64,000 bases of DNA from Sulfitobacter geojensis (GTDB taxonomy: Bacteria; Pseudomonadota; Alphaproteobacteria; Rhodobacterales; Rhodobacteraceae): NCBI RefSeq assembly GCF_000622325.1, contig NZ_JASE01000002.1, positions 1-64,000 on the forward strand, in the 5' to 3' direction. A program made the position numbers and the translations under genes. Below the pieces are notes generated by a model. That model was given only the letters and a program-made list of their open reading frames with translations, was not told the DNA's origin and ran no database searches. Below are positions 16,903 to 26,294 of the stretch, one piece after another; position 1 is the first letter of the stretch, and every line of letters begins with the position of its first letter.

Positions 16903-17832
16903 ATGCAAACGAAAAACAAGCTGACCAAAATAGCGATTGCAACCATTGCGTCGCTGGGCGCGATGTCTTCGAGCGCCGTGAGCCAAACAATCGAAATGAT
17001 CGTCCCATTCGGGGCCGGAGGAGGAACGGATTCGGTGGCCCGAGTCTTTGAACAAGACTTCAGCGCGGCATTGGGGGCCTCTGTCGTCATCCGCAATGTA
17101 ACCGGTGCCAGCGGATCAGTGGGCGCGCAGGCCGCTGCCGACGCCGCGCCTGATGGTTTCACAATCGCCTATCTCCCGATCGGCCCAGCCTCGATCCAGC
17201 CGTTGCTACGCCCCGGCACCTATGGGGCCGATAGCTGGGAGTACATTTGCCGAACAGTAAATGATCCCGCAGTATTGATGGTCCAGAAAAACGGCCCAAT
17301 TACTTCGTTCGAGGACATCACCAAGCAGCAAGAAATTGTCTATGGTTCGGCTGGTGCCGCATCCACTCCTCATGTTGCTATGGCTGCGCTAAGCACTTCT
17401 CTGGGGATTACTGGCCTGCACATTCCTTATCAGGGAACGGCGGACGGAATGCGGGGAATGGCTGGCGGTGAAGTCGAAATCTATGCTGATCTTCCGTCAG
17501 TTGTGAAAGCATTCGATGTGAAGCCTCTGGGTATCTTTGCGTCGGAGCGCCAAGCAACTTTTCCCGATGTGCCAACCATGGCCGAACTGGGCCATCCGTT
17601 GAACTTCTCAGTCTGGCACGGTCTGTTTGCGCCGGCAGGAACCCCGCCAGAACGTATCAAGGAATTCGAAGACGCTTGTGAAACGGCAGTTGCGTCGGCC
17701 AACTTCGTTGAAAAAATGACGAACCTCAGCACGACTACCAGCTTTCTTGGCTCAGAAGACTTTGAAACCTTTGTCCGAGCCGCGTTAGAGGCCAATGAAA
17801 GGGTTCTTCGCAGCGCCGGCTTGATCGAGTAA
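16903..17832 (+). CDS. tctC: Tripartite tricarboxylate transporter substrate-binding protein (TctC type)
   Basis: A 309-residue periplasmic binding protein with a signal peptide (residues about 1-28, ending AVSQ). The mature start IEMIVPFGAGGGTDSVARVF is the TctC/Bug family hallmark, and ASTPHVAMA and IPYQGTADGMRGM are further family phrases that form the two-water carboxylate pocket. It would capture a carboxylic acid for the TctA/TctB membrane pair encoded directly downstream. The ATG at 16903 follows gggagg. It is the first gene of the tctCBA operon. Confidence 0.93.
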   Translation: MQTKNKLTKIAIATIASLGAMSSSAVSQTIEMIVPFGAGGGTDSVARVFEQDFSAALGASVVIRNVTGASGSVGAQAAADAAPDGFTIAYLPIGPASIQPLLRPGTYGADSWEYICRTVNDPAVLMVQKNGPITSFEDITKQQEIVYGSAGAASTPHVAMAALSTSLGITGLHIPYQGTADGMRGMAGGEVEIYADLPSVVKAFDVKPLGIFASERQATFPDVPTMAELGHPLNFSVWHGLFAPAGTPPERIKEFEDACETAVASANFVEKMTNLSTTTSFLGSEDFETFVRAALEANERVLRSAGLIE

Positions 17833-17849
17833 GAGCCTCGCACGGGAAA

Positions 17850-18347
17850 ATGATGCTGAACTCCATGCAAACGAAAAGATACCTTATAGAGCTTAATCGC
17901 GCCGCTTTTAGTGGCGCGGTTTTTGTCTGCACCATAGCATTGTATTTCAGTACTTATTCGGATCAGTATAAAATCGGTTTTGCAACAAGTGATCCGAATG
18001 CGATGGTCCTGCCACGCATTGTGTTGTCGGCGTTGGCAATTTTCCTGCTAATTGACACTATCAACGAAATCCGAAAAGCACTTCTGGCAAGTTCCCCTAA
18101 AACCGAAATCCGAGCCGGAACCTATTGGCTTATGATGGGCATGATCGCTGTCACGGCAGCGATGCCCTATACCGGCTTTGTGCTTTGTGTCACCCCGTTG
18201 GTGGCAGCAGTTGTCTTTTTCTTGGGCGAGCGCCGCTGGCTCTATATCCTCTTGACGGTTTTTATTGCCGGCGTGGGATTCTGGTTCTTCTTCCACCATG
18301 TGCTTTTGATCCGATTGCCCAGTATTATCTCTGGGGGGCTTCTTTAG
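17850..18347 (+). CDS. tctB: Tripartite tricarboxylate transporter small membrane subunit (TctB type)
   Basis: A 165-residue protein with four predicted membrane helices, the normal layout for TctB. Sequence conservation in this family is low; the assignment rests on size, the helices and position between tctC and tctA. Its stop codon (18345-18347) overlaps the GTG start of tctA by one base. It starts 17 bases after tctC ends. Confidence 0.88.
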   Translation: MMLNSMQTKRYLIELNRAAFSGAVFVCTIALYFSTYSDQYKIGFATSDPNAMVLPRIVLSALAIFLLIDTINEIRKALLASSPKTEIRAGTYWLMMGMIAVTAAMPYTGFVLCVTPLVAAVVFFLGERRWLYILLTVFIAGVGFWFFFHHVLLIRLPSIISGGLL

Positions 18348-19849
18348 TGTCCGAGATTTTTCAACTCATCGCCCAATACGCAACGCTGGGATCTTTGATG
18401 GCCATTGTTCTTGGCACCTTCGTCGGCATTGTGATTGGTGGGCTACCTGGTCTGGGGTCGGTTGTCGGTATTTCAATCTGCCTGCCGCTTACTTTCGGCA
18501 TGGAAGCCAACTCAGCGATTTTCCTGCTGCTAGGTGTTTATTGCGGATCAATTTACGGTGGATCGATTTCGGCCATTCTCATTAACACTCCTGGAACGCC
18601 ACAATCCGCGGCAACCCTGTTTGACGGCTATCCAATGACGGAAAAAGGCGAGGCAGGCATGGCCCTGGGGTGGAGCGCGATGTCCTCTGTGGCTGGCGGT
18701 CTGATCAGTTGTGCGATCCTCATTCTAGCAGCACCACAACTGGCTGCGTTCTCCGTACGCTTTGGATCTATCGAAGTCTTCGCACTAATCCTGATGGCGC
18801 TGACTTCGATCGCGGCAGTTTCCGGCGATTCCATTGTCAAAGGGATGGCCGCTGGCTTGATCGGCATTTCGATCTCTTTTGTGGGAGTCGATCCGATCAC
18901 CGGAACTCCCCGATTTGACTTCGGCATTACCGCGCTCGAAGCCGGCCTAAACCTAATCGCGGTTGTAGTCGGATTGTTTGCATTATCAGAAGTTCTGGAG
19001 CGCGCGTCCAACAACAAAAATGCTATCGCTTTCGTACGGTCAGCGAGGATCAAACTGCCAAAATTGCGCGAATGGCGCGGGCGCATTGGTGGGTTGTTGC
19101 GCAGCTCTGTTCTGGGGTCAGTTGTGGGTTTCTTGCCAGGCACTGGTGCAGCTCCGGCGGCGTTTATGAGTTACGCGGTGGCCAAGAACGTGGCACCTAC
19201 CCGTAAGAATTTTGGCAAGGGCGAACCGGACGGGATTATTGCTGCTGAATCGTCCAACAATGCAGTGACCGGTGCGGCATTGATCCCCACTCTCGCCCTG
19301 GGGGTACCCGGCGATGTTGTAACGGCGATCCTGCTGGGGTCATTTGTTGTCCACGGCATCACACCAGGCGTGCGCCTGATGACAGATCACCAAGATCTGG
19401 TGATGGGCATCTTCGCGGCACTGATCGTGATCAACATTGTAATGTTGTTGCTGGCGTTCCCCGTCGTGCGCTTGTTCGGCATACTACTGCGGGTTAAGGA
19501 ACGATTCTTCATCGCGGGTGTCGTTTCACTCTCGTTGATTGGCACCGCTTCGGTACGGGGTAATCCGTTCGATGTATTCGTGGCGACAATCTTTGGCTTG
19601 CTTGGTTTCTTGTTGCGGCGGTTCAACTTTCCGCTATCGCCGCTTGTGATCGGCCTGGTGCTGGGCCCGCAACTTGAAACCAGTTTCCGTCGCGGTTTGT
19701 TGCTGAAGCACGGCGACTTTATGGCATTCTTCAACCATAGCTTACTCGCTACAATTCTATTTGTTGGTGCACTAACACTTCTGGTCGTATCGTTCCTGAC
19801 ACGTTGGTTGCTCGAAGGGCGCAATTCGCGCGGAGATCAAAAGCAATAA
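18347..19849 (+). CDS. tctA: Tripartite tricarboxylate transporter large permease (TctA type)
   Basis: A 500-residue membrane protein with about twelve helices. TctA motifs are clear: IVIGGLPGLGSVVGISICLP near the start and INTPGTPQSAATLFDGYP near residue 80, and a second glycine-proline motif FLPGTGAAPAAFMSYAVA in the second half, reflecting the internal duplication of the family. I place the start at the GTG at 18347, overlapping the tctB stop; the longer open frame upstream only reads through tctB in another frame. It moves the substrate, likely with sodium or protons. Confidence 0.92.
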   Translation: MSEIFQLIAQYATLGSLMAIVLGTFVGIVIGGLPGLGSVVGISICLPLTFGMEANSAIFLLLGVYCGSIYGGSISAILINTPGTPQSAATLFDGYPMTEKGEAGMALGWSAMSSVAGGLISCAILILAAPQLAAFSVRFGSIEVFALILMALTSIAAVSGDSIVKGMAAGLIGISISFVGVDPITGTPRFDFGITALEAGLNLIAVVVGLFALSEVLERASNNKNAIAFVRSARIKLPKLREWRGRIGGLLRSSVLGSVVGFLPGTGAAPAAFMSYAVAKNVAPTRKNFGKGEPDGIIAAESSNNAVTGAALIPTLALGVPGDVVTAILLGSFVVHGITPGVRLMTDHQDLVMGIFAALIVINIVMLLLAFPVVRLFGILLRVKERFFIAGVVSLSLIGTASVRGNPFDVFVATIFGLLGFLLRRFNFPLSPLVIGLVLGPQLETSFRRGLLLKHGDFMAFFNHSLLATILFVGALTLLVVSFLTRWLLEGRNSRGDQKQ

Positions 19850-19873
19850 AACCCTTACCGCTTCTGTATTAGA

Positions 19874-19906
19874 AAGGGCTGCGCCCGTTGGCCAAGCGCA
19901 GCCCTT
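19874..19906. terminator. Hairpin terminator between convergent genes
   Basis: AAGGGCTGCGC (19874-19884) pairs perfectly with GCGCAGCCCTT (19896-19906) around an 11-base loop. It lies between the end of tctA and the end of the convergent acyl-CoA dehydrogenase gene and can serve both, since the arms themselves end in AA/TT. Confidence 0.8.
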
Positions 19907-19925
19907 CCTTCATCAGTCGCGGGAG

Positions 19926-21059
19926 TTAAAGAGAACGACCGATAATGTGTTTCATGATTTCGCTGGTACCGCCCAGTATGCGCGTGATCCGCGCGTCGGC
20001 CCAGGCCCGCGCGATGGGGTATTCCCAAATATAACCCCAGCCACCGTGAAGTTGCAGGCAAGCATCCACCACCTGACCCAGGGTTTCGGTGGAATGTAGT
20101 TTGACCGCTGCTGCCGTGACATCGTCCAACTCATTATTCAGGAAGGTTTCGGTGCATTGATCAACAAAGGCACGGTTCGCCAGCACTTTGGTCTTCATAT
20201 CCGCCAAGACGAACCGCGAGTTTTGAAAATCGAATACTTGTTTCCCAAAAGCTTGACGTTCCTTCGTGTATTCGATGGTATTCTCAAGCGCGGTTTCCAT
20301 CGCCCGCGCTGCACGCAGCGCCACCACTAGACGTTCCTGTGCAAGCTTAGTCATCATCATAGAAAAGCCCTGACCTTCTTCCCCCAAAAGGTTGGATGCC
20401 GGAACACGCACATCTTCAAAGAATAGTTCTGAGGTGTCCTGCGCCTTCAGTCCGATCTTTTCCAACTTGCGACCCTTGCGAAAGCCAACACGGTCTGTTT
20501 CGACCACGATCAAGCTGACGCCCTTTGCCTTTTCCTCGGGGTTGGTCTTGCAAGCGACAACCACCAGATCGGCCAACTGTCCGTTTGAAATGAAAACCTT
20601 CTGCCCGTTAATCACATAATCGTCGCCATCACAAACCGCTCGTGTTCGAATGTTCTGTAAGTCGGAACCGGCATTTGGTTCCGTCATTGCAATGGCAGCA
20701 ATCAGTTCTCCTGCAACCAGTTTCGGCAGCCATTTTTGCTTTTGCTCTTCTGAACCATAGGCCTGAATATACGGCGCTGTCATATCTGAATGAACCGGAA
20801 ATCCCGGCCCTGTCGCGCCGACTCTCGACAATTCTTCCAGCACGATGACCGAATGCAAAAACTCACCGCCGGGGCCGCCGTATTCCTCGGGTACGGTGCA
20901 GCACAATAGACCGGCTTCACCGGCTTTGCGCCACAAGTCTCGGCTCACCATCCCGTCCCTTTCCCACTGTTCGTGATAAGGAAGGACTTCTTTTTCGACG
21001 AAACGCCTGACCTGATCTCGAAAGATGTTATGCTCTTCCGTAAAGATTCTTCTGTTCAT
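19926..21059 (-). CDS. Acyl-CoA dehydrogenase (long-chain/isovaleryl-like catalytic layout)
   Basis: A 377-residue flavoprotein that oxidises an acyl-CoA at the alpha-beta bond. Family signatures: AMTEPNAGSD (near residue 122), NGQKVFISNG, and LHGGWGYIWEYPIARAWAD near the end. The usual C-terminal base motif EGTSE reads LGGTSEI here, with glycine in place of glutamate. A glutamate in helix G (LAQERLVVAL) takes the position used as base in isovaleryl- and long-chain acyl-CoA dehydrogenases. It is 98 bases after the dctM gene, in the same direction, so it may belong to that operon. Confidence 0.93.
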   Translation of the reverse strand: MNRRIFTEEHNIFRDQVRRFVEKEVLPYHEQWERDGMVSRDLWRKAGEAGLLCCTVPEEYGGPGGEFLHSVIVLEELSRVGATGPGFPVHSDMTAPYIQAYGSEEQKQKWLPKLVAGELIAAIAMTEPNAGSDLQNIRTRAVCDGDDYVINGQKVFISNGQLADLVVVACKTNPEEKAKGVSLIVVETDRVGFRKGRKLEKIGLKAQDTSELFFEDVRVPASNLLGEEGQGFSMMMTKLAQERLVVALRAARAMETALENTIEYTKERQAFGKQVFDFQNSRFVLADMKTKVLANRAFVDQCTETFLNNELDDVTAAAVKLHSTETLGQVVDACLQLHGGWGYIWEYPIARAWADARITRILGGTSEIMKHIIGRSL

Positions 21060-21156
21060 AAGGATGTCCCCGTTTACTCCAAATTTTTACGGCGTGTCGG
21101 GTCAATTGCATCGACCTGAAACACCATGCTCGTGATGTGTGTATGTGGGTGCACCG

Positions 21157-22482
21157 CTATTTTGTGGTAAAGATGAGCTCTGGAAGCCACAAGGCGATGC
21201 CCGGAACCAAGACGATGATCAACAATCCGATCAGCTCGATCAGGGTGTAAGGAACAACAGACCAGTAAATATCTTTCATCGTCACTTCTTTGGGGGCGAC
21301 AGATTTGAGATAAAACAGATTAAAGCCGAAAGGCGGCGTCATGTACCCAATTTCCATCATGATCACAAACAGAATTCCGAACCAGATTGGATTGAAGCCG
21401 TGCAGTTCCATCAACGGTAGGAACACAGGCAAGGTAATTAGCATGATACCCACAGCATCGAGTACACATCCTAGAACCAAAAGAACCACCATCATGAAGA
21501 GCAACGCACCCCACTTGCCACCGGGTATCTCGCTTGTTAGGTTGGAAATGAACTGTTCCGCCCCCATTGCAGTATAGGCCGTGGAATAAGCGTGCGCGGC
21601 AAACACGATCCACATAATCATGGCGGTCAGTCTGAGCGTACGTAAAGCCGCAGCCGAGACAATCTTGAAGTTTAATTGTTGATTTATAGCGCTGGCCGCC
21701 AACGCTCCGAAGACGCCAACTGCCGCAGCCTCGGTCACAGTGGCAAAGCCTCCAAAGATTGAACCCAGCACTATAAAGATGATGAAAACTGGCAGGAAGA
21801 CAGCCTTCAGGGAGCCGAACTTCTCGCTCCACGATGCGCGTTCTTCGACCGGGAGCGCTGGTCCGAGGTCCGGCTGGATCCAGCAACGGATGATAACATA
21901 GCCCGACACCAACACAAACAACAGCAAGCCCGGCCCGACGCCCGCAGCGAACATCTTGCCCACTGACACCTCAGCAATCAAAGCATAAAGCACCATCAGG
22001 ATTGATGGTGGGATTAGAATGCCCCAGCCACCGCCTGCGTTGATTGCTCCCAGAGCCAAACGTTTATCATAGCCGCGATTGAGCATCTGCGGCAGTGCAA
22101 TTGTTCCCATCGTCACAACGGCTGCACCCGAGATTCCCGACATGGCGGCAAAGATAGTGCAAATCGCCAATGTCCCGATGGCCAATCCGCCCCGCACGCC
22201 ACCCCACCAAAGGTGCATCATGCGAAACAGATCATTCGCAACACCGCTGCGTTCAAGCAACAGAGCCATGAAAACATAGAGCGGAACCGCGACTAGCGCG
22301 CTGGACTCCATCAGTTCCCACATCTTTGACGCGATAAGATAGAACGAAACCTCGCCCATCTCGAAGTACAGAAAAATGACTGAAAGTCCGCCCAGAACGA
22401 ACGCAAGCGGCGTTCCGAGCATGATCAGAATGAAAAGCGTTCCGAAAAAGAAGAGCGTTGCGAGTTCAATTGGCACGATCAA
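21157..22482 (-). CDS. dctM: TRAP transporter large membrane subunit (DctM type)
   Basis: A 441-residue membrane protein with about twelve helices, the ion-coupled transport subunit of a TRAP importer. Typical phrases are AMSGISGAAVVTMGTIALPQ near residue 118, GGWGILIPPSILMVLY, and MTPPFGFNLFYLKSVAP near the C-terminus. Its ATG overlaps the dctQ stop codon by four bases (ATGA), so the two are co-translated. It works with the DctQ and DctP proteins encoded just upstream in the same direction. Confidence 0.95.
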   Translation of the reverse strand: MIVPIELATLFFFGTLFILIMLGTPLAFVLGGLSVIFLYFEMGEVSFYLIASKMWELMESSALVAVPLYVFMALLLERSGVANDLFRMMHLWWGGVRGGLAIGTLAICTIFAAMSGISGAAVVTMGTIALPQMLNRGYDKRLALGAINAGGGWGILIPPSILMVLYALIAEVSVGKMFAAGVGPGLLLFVLVSGYVIIRCWIQPDLGPALPVEERASWSEKFGSLKAVFLPVFIIFIVLGSIFGGFATVTEAAAVGVFGALAASAINQQLNFKIVSAAALRTLRLTAMIMWIVFAAHAYSTAYTAMGAEQFISNLTSEIPGGKWGALLFMMVVLLVLGCVLDAVGIMLITLPVFLPLMELHGFNPIWFGILFVIMMEIGYMTPPFGFNLFYLKSVAPKEVTMKDIYWSVVPYTLIELIGLLIIVLVPGIALWLPELIFTTK

Positions 22483-23063
22483 TTTTCCACTAATGTGTTG
22501 TATGCATTTTCTGTTTGGTCTGCTTCTTGCGGCCTCGGACCGAAATCATCGATGCTGTATTCGACGTCAAAAAGCGTCAAAATATCGGCAGCAAATTTGA
22601 CCAGACCTTGAAGAAATAACATAAGGGCAGATACGAAGATCATGACCTTGGAAGGCCAAACCCAAGCTCGAAAGGCTGTATCATAACTGACCTCCCAACG
22701 CGCCACGCTGTGCACCGCAACTTCATAGCTTTCGATCAGCAAGACGCCTATAAAAAGGAAGAAGAGGCTGGATGTAACCGCATCGACTAAAGCACGCCGC
22801 TTGGGCGAAAACCTTGCATAGAAGAGGTCCACATTCACATGTCCGCCATAAGCCAGCAAATGCCCACCGCCCACGATGGCGTAAACCCCGAAAAGCAAGC
22901 TAGACACATCACCCGACCAAGCTATAGGCCGCTGTTGCACGTACCGCGCGATAACGTCGCCAAATAGTAGCGCAAACAAGATCAGGACTGCAAAGCTTGC
23001 AAACCGCCCGATCCATACGTTCGTCACAGTCACAGTCTTTGCAAAGTTGTGGAGGAGTTTCAT
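22479..23063 (-). CDS. dctQ: TRAP transporter small membrane subunit (DctQ type)
   Basis: A 194-residue protein with four membrane helices. The family motif is visible as AWSGDVSSLLFGVYAIVGGG, followed by HVNVDLFYARFSPKRRAL. It forms a complex with the large subunit and has an acidic cytoplasmic C-terminal tail. Between it and dctP there are 150 bases with no gene. Confidence 0.93.
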   Translation of the reverse strand: MKLLHNFAKTVTVTNVWIGRFASFAVLILFALLFGDVIARYVQQRPIAWSGDVSSLLFGVYAIVGGGHLLAYGGHVNVDLFYARFSPKRRALVDAVTSSLFFLFIGVLLIESYEVAVHSVARWEVSYDTAFRAWVWPSKVMIFVSALMLFLQGLVKFAADILTLFDVEYSIDDFGPRPQEADQTENAYNTLVEN

Positions 23064-23213
23064 GAGAGCCTCTCAATGCATTCAGGAAAGTGCCCCACCA
23101 GCAATGTTTCTGGAGTGGGGTTGACGCAAAAAATAGAGGCAAACTGGTTAGTCTAGCCCGCCTCTTTCACCTTGCGCCGCCTACCTTTTGTCAGGGCGTA
23201 GGCCGATCAGCAG

Positions 23214-24266
23214 CTAGCCGCGCCCCAACTGTGCCAGGAAACCCTGTAGGATCTCTACAGCGCGGACAGCAGTTTCGCCTTTGGCCGACTGGGCCTTGAC
23301 GATATCTTGCGAGGCACGCCGAAATTCGGCCATGACGTCATCGGGGAAAGTTGAAACTTGAACGCCAAGGGTCGAAATCGCGTTTTCCCGCGCAACGATC
23401 TCGTTGAGCTTGTTTTCAACCGTGCGCTCCCAAAAACGCTCCTCCAGGATGTTGAACAATACGTCACGCAAATCATCGGGCAGTTGGTCAACCTTGTCTT
23501 GGCGCATCATGTAAATGTCCATTGCCAGACCCAACGGCGGAGCCATGTGGAATTTGGCTACCTCGTAGAGGCCCAACGCAGCGGCACCCTGTGCCGCGCC
23601 CCAATGGGCACCGTCGACAACTCCAGTGGCGACACTTTGATAAAGCTCCGGCCCTGGAATATTTTGTGCTGACGCACCCGCCGCGGAAAGGTATTCTAAA
23701 AAGCCGCCGGACGAGCGAACTTTCAGACTGCGGAAATCATCGACAGATGTCACTTCCCGCGCCAAAACCAGTTCAGTTGAATAGATCTTCTCGGCACGGC
23801 AAACCAGTCCGTGCTGGGCCAGATCTTCGTTCAGAAGGTCTTCAAATCCGATATTCTTGACGAAATGCTGGTATTCCCATTCGGCCTGGAAAATGCCCGG
23901 AATTCCCGCAGCGATGAGACCCGTGGGAACATCACCAGGCACATAACCTGTCGAGAACGAAGACATTTCGACCACACCACGTTTGGTCAGTTCGAAGATC
24001 TCGGCGCCGCTGGCGAGCTCCCCCGACCCGAACAGTTCCAAAGTAAAGCGACCGTCGGTACGTTCTGCGAGCAAACTGGCAACTTTGCCAAGGCTGTCTT
24101 CAAATGACCGCGATGACTGCGTCCAGTGCGATTGCACCCGCCAGTTTACCGTCTCTTGCCCCATTGCCCTTCCGACCAGTGCCGGCGTTGCCAGCATGCC
24201 AGTACCAGCCGCTAGCGCACTGCGCCGTGTCATCGAAGCAATTTTAACATTGTCGTTTTTCTTCAT
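23214..24266 (-). CDS. dctP: TRAP transporter substrate-binding protein (DctP type)
   Basis: About 350 residues. The N-terminus has a twin-arginine-like signal (TRRSALAAGTGMLATPAL) and a likely cleavage after MGQ. The mature part shows the DctP pattern: GRFTLELFGSGEL, LKVRSSGG (the arginine that holds the substrate carboxylate) and VVDGAHWGAAQ. The ATG at 24266 follows GGGAGG; an upstream in-frame start is less likely. The arginine pocket indicates an organic-acid substrate. It heads the dctPQM operon, divergent from the VOC gene. Confidence 0.93.
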   Translation of the reverse strand: MKKNDNVKIASMTRRSALAAGTGMLATPALVGRAMGQETVNWRVQSHWTQSSRSFEDSLGKVASLLAERTDGRFTLELFGSGELASGAEIFELTKRGVVEMSSFSTGYVPGDVPTGLIAAGIPGIFQAEWEYQHFVKNIGFEDLLNEDLAQHGLVCRAEKIYSTELVLAREVTSVDDFRSLKVRSSGGFLEYLSAAGASAQNIPGPELYQSVATGVVDGAHWGAAQGAAALGLYEVAKFHMAPPLGLAMDIYMMRQDKVDQLPDDLRDVLFNILEERFWERTVENKLNEIVARENAISTLGVQVSTFPDDVMAEFRRASQDIVKAQSAKGETAVRAVEILQGFLAQLGRG

Positions 24267-24359
24267 CTTAAACCCTCCCAAGTTATTCGCCACTTGTGAT
24301 GGACATGCGTCTGTTGATGTTTGTCAGTATGGCATGCTCTGACAGCCGCTACATCGCAC

Positions 24360-24411
24360 CAAGCGCTCCAATTCCATCGAACGATAAGACAGAGTAACAT
24401 GAGAGCGCTTG
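24360..24411. promoter_or_regulatory. Inverted repeat in the dctP/VOC divergent promoter region
   Basis: CAAGCGCT (24360-24367) and AGCGCTTG (24404-24411) form a perfect inverted pair with 36 bases between them. It lies in the roughly 390-base gap between the divergent dctP and VOC genes, where a regulator would be expected to bind. The rest of this gap shows no gene. Function is inferred only from symmetry and position. Confidence 0.35.
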
Positions 24412-24658
24412 CATCAAGGTAGAGGGCAAAGCTCAATACCCCCGATAGGATTACCCAATACCAGAGGTCGGCCGACATTCCTTGCGTTGCAATATCGCCG
24501 TTCCACCGTATCCTTTTGCTAGGCTTTCTCGCGGCCCAACGGCCCAAGACAAAGTCAAAACCCCGAGTGTTCAGCCGGGATGCGACAAGTAGAAACCGTC
24601 TTGCATATCCGCCGTGAAATCGGATTGGAGAAGCAGACGCGACGGAGGCAATAGTGAA

Positions 24659-25510
24659 TTGCTAACTAGGATCAATAGAGTACAACTGGCCGGTCCCCAT
24701 CGTGACCCGAAACCATGGGTTTCCCTACTGGGTGCAAAAATTGTGGGCGAAGGCCGGATCGCCTGCCTCGGTGCCCAGCGAACACAACTACGACTGGGCA
24801 CCGGTTTCGTCGATCTGCTGCAACCAGACGGGCCTGGTCCGGTTGCAGATGCCGTGGCCGCACGTGGCGCGCATCTTTATTCCGGCGGTGTCTCGACACA
24901 CCAGTTTGACGCGCTCTTACAGCGCCTGAAAGACAAATGCATCGAACCCGTCCTTGAGCATGACTGCATCTACTTGTCAGATCGGCAAACCGGTGGTTTC
25001 GGCATGCATCTGGTCATCAGCCGCGAAGAAAACCTGCCGCCTGTAGGCGATGTCGATCACCTGTATGAGGTCTCTTATCTAGTAGAGGACAGCGATGCCG
25101 TGACCAATCACTTAGCGGATATTTTCGGCCTCGATAGCGCAAATTTTGTTTCTTACGTAAACAGTAGGTTCCAGTACAAGGGCTGGTTGACCCTGTTCGA
25201 GGCAAACAAGCTAAGCCGTTTCGAGATCATTACACCCACGGGCGACGGCACTACGATGCAACGGTTTTTTTCCAAGTTCGGCCAGTCCACTTACATGTGT
25301 TATGCGGAAACCGGAAAACTGCCCGAAATCGAGGCTCGAGCCGCCAGCACGGGTGCCGAGCACACGCCCCAGCGACCCGAAGGCCAGAAAAATGCCGATC
25401 TGATCTTTTTACATCCCACCACGCTAAAGGGCACAATGTTAGGCTTGTCCCGTCGCACGCGCGCTTGGCACTGGTCGGGACAACCCGACAAAGTAGAAAG
25501 GGTCGATTGA
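24659..25510 (+). CDS. Two-domain VOC-family protein (glyoxalase/methylmalonyl-CoA epimerase-like)
   Basis: About 283 residues with two vicinal-oxygen-chelate modules. The first begins RINRVQLAG, and the second begins VDHLYEVSYLVEDSDAVTNH, where DH and the later E could bind a metal. Such proteins act as epimerases, dioxygenases or 4-hydroxyphenylpyruvate dioxygenase-like enzymes. I prefer a TTG start at 24659 because GGAGG lies ten bases upstream; a GTG at 24614 in the same frame has no ribosome binding site. It heads a plus-strand operon with enoyl-CoA hydratase, CoA transferase and acyl-CoA synthetase, separated from the next gene by one base. Confidence 0.8.
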   Translation: MLTRINRVQLAGPHRDPKPWVSLLGAKIVGEGRIACLGAQRTQLRLGTGFVDLLQPDGPGPVADAVAARGAHLYSGGVSTHQFDALLQRLKDKCIEPVLEHDCIYLSDRQTGGFGMHLVISREENLPPVGDVDHLYEVSYLVEDSDAVTNHLADIFGLDSANFVSYVNSRFQYKGWLTLFEANKLSRFEIITPTGDGTTMQRFFSKFGQSTYMCYAETGKLPEIEARAASTGAEHTPQRPEGQKNADLIFLHPTTLKGTMLGLSRRTRAWHWSGQPDKVERVD

Positions 25511-25511
25511 T

Positions 25512-26294
25512 ATGACAGATCTCATCGAAACCAGCACCTTCGGGCGTGTCCGCTTGCTGGAGCTAAACCGGCCGGACGCACTTAATTCCTTCAATGACGC
25601 TCTATATGATGCGGTCACATCGGCGTTGACGGATGCCGAAGCCGACAACACGATCGCCGCCGTGGTTTTGACCGGCAGAGGGCGCGCTTTCAGTGCAGGT
25701 CAGGATCTAACTGAAATGGGCAACAAGCCCAAACACACTGATAATAGAACTCATGGCTTTGCGCCCTTCATTGACAAGGTATCAACTTTTCAAAAACCCC
25801 TAATCGCAGCAGTTAATGGCATTGGCATCGGGATCGGTCTAACCATCTTATTGCATTGCGACCTTGTGTTGATCTCGGAAGATGCCCGGCTGCGCGCACC
25901 TTTCGTGTCTCTCGGTGTCACCGCCGAAGCAGCAAGTTCCTATCTACTGCCCCAGAGAATTGGTTGGCAGGAAGCAGCACAAATTCTCTATTCAGCTGAC
26001 TGGGTCGATGCGGATCGTGCGGTCAAAATCGGCCTGGCCTGGCAAAAGGCTCCGGCTGAGGCATTGCTGGAGAACGCGCTTGAAATAGCGGCGCAGTTTG
26101 CAGCGATGCCCATCCCCAGCCTGATCGAAACCAAGCGCTTGTTGCAAACGCCCAAACTGGCCGATATCGAGGCAGCCCGCACGCGCGAAGTCACGGCATT
26201 CGACAGGCTACGGGGCACGCCGGCCAATCTGGAAGCGATCGCTGCCTTTAAAGAAAAGCGCCAGCCTGACTTTTCCAAGATCGGAGCCAGCTGA
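25512..26294 (+). CDS. Enoyl-CoA hydratase/isomerase-family protein
   Basis: A 260-residue crotonase-fold enzyme. The oxyanion-hole motif FSAGQDLTEMG (near residue 59) and GIGIGIGLTILLHCDLVL (near 102) are typical. The position of the second catalytic acid is GVTAEAASS, fitting the PaaG-like subgroup, which includes isomerases as well as hydratases. The next gene starts on the last base of this stop (TGATG), so the two are translationally coupled. It probably hydrates or isomerises an unsaturated acyl-CoA made by the nearby dehydrogenases. Confidence 0.92.
   Translation: MTDLIETSTFGRVRLLELNRPDALNSFNDALYDAVTSALTDAEADNTIAAVVLTGRGRAFSAGQDLTEMGNKPKHTDNRTHGFAPFIDKVSTFQKPLIAAVNGIGIGIGLTILLHCDLVLISEDARLRAPFVSLGVTAEAASSYLLPQRIGWQEAAQILYSADWVDADRAVKIGLAWQKAPAEALLENALEIAAQFAAMPIPSLIETKRLLQTPKLADIEAARTREVTAFDRLRGTPANLEAIAAFKEKRQPDFSKIGAS

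Noticed and set aside
18125-18346. A longer TctA reading frame starting inside tctB
   Set aside because: It reads tctB in another frame; the TctA domain begins at the GTG at 18347 overlapping the tctB stop.
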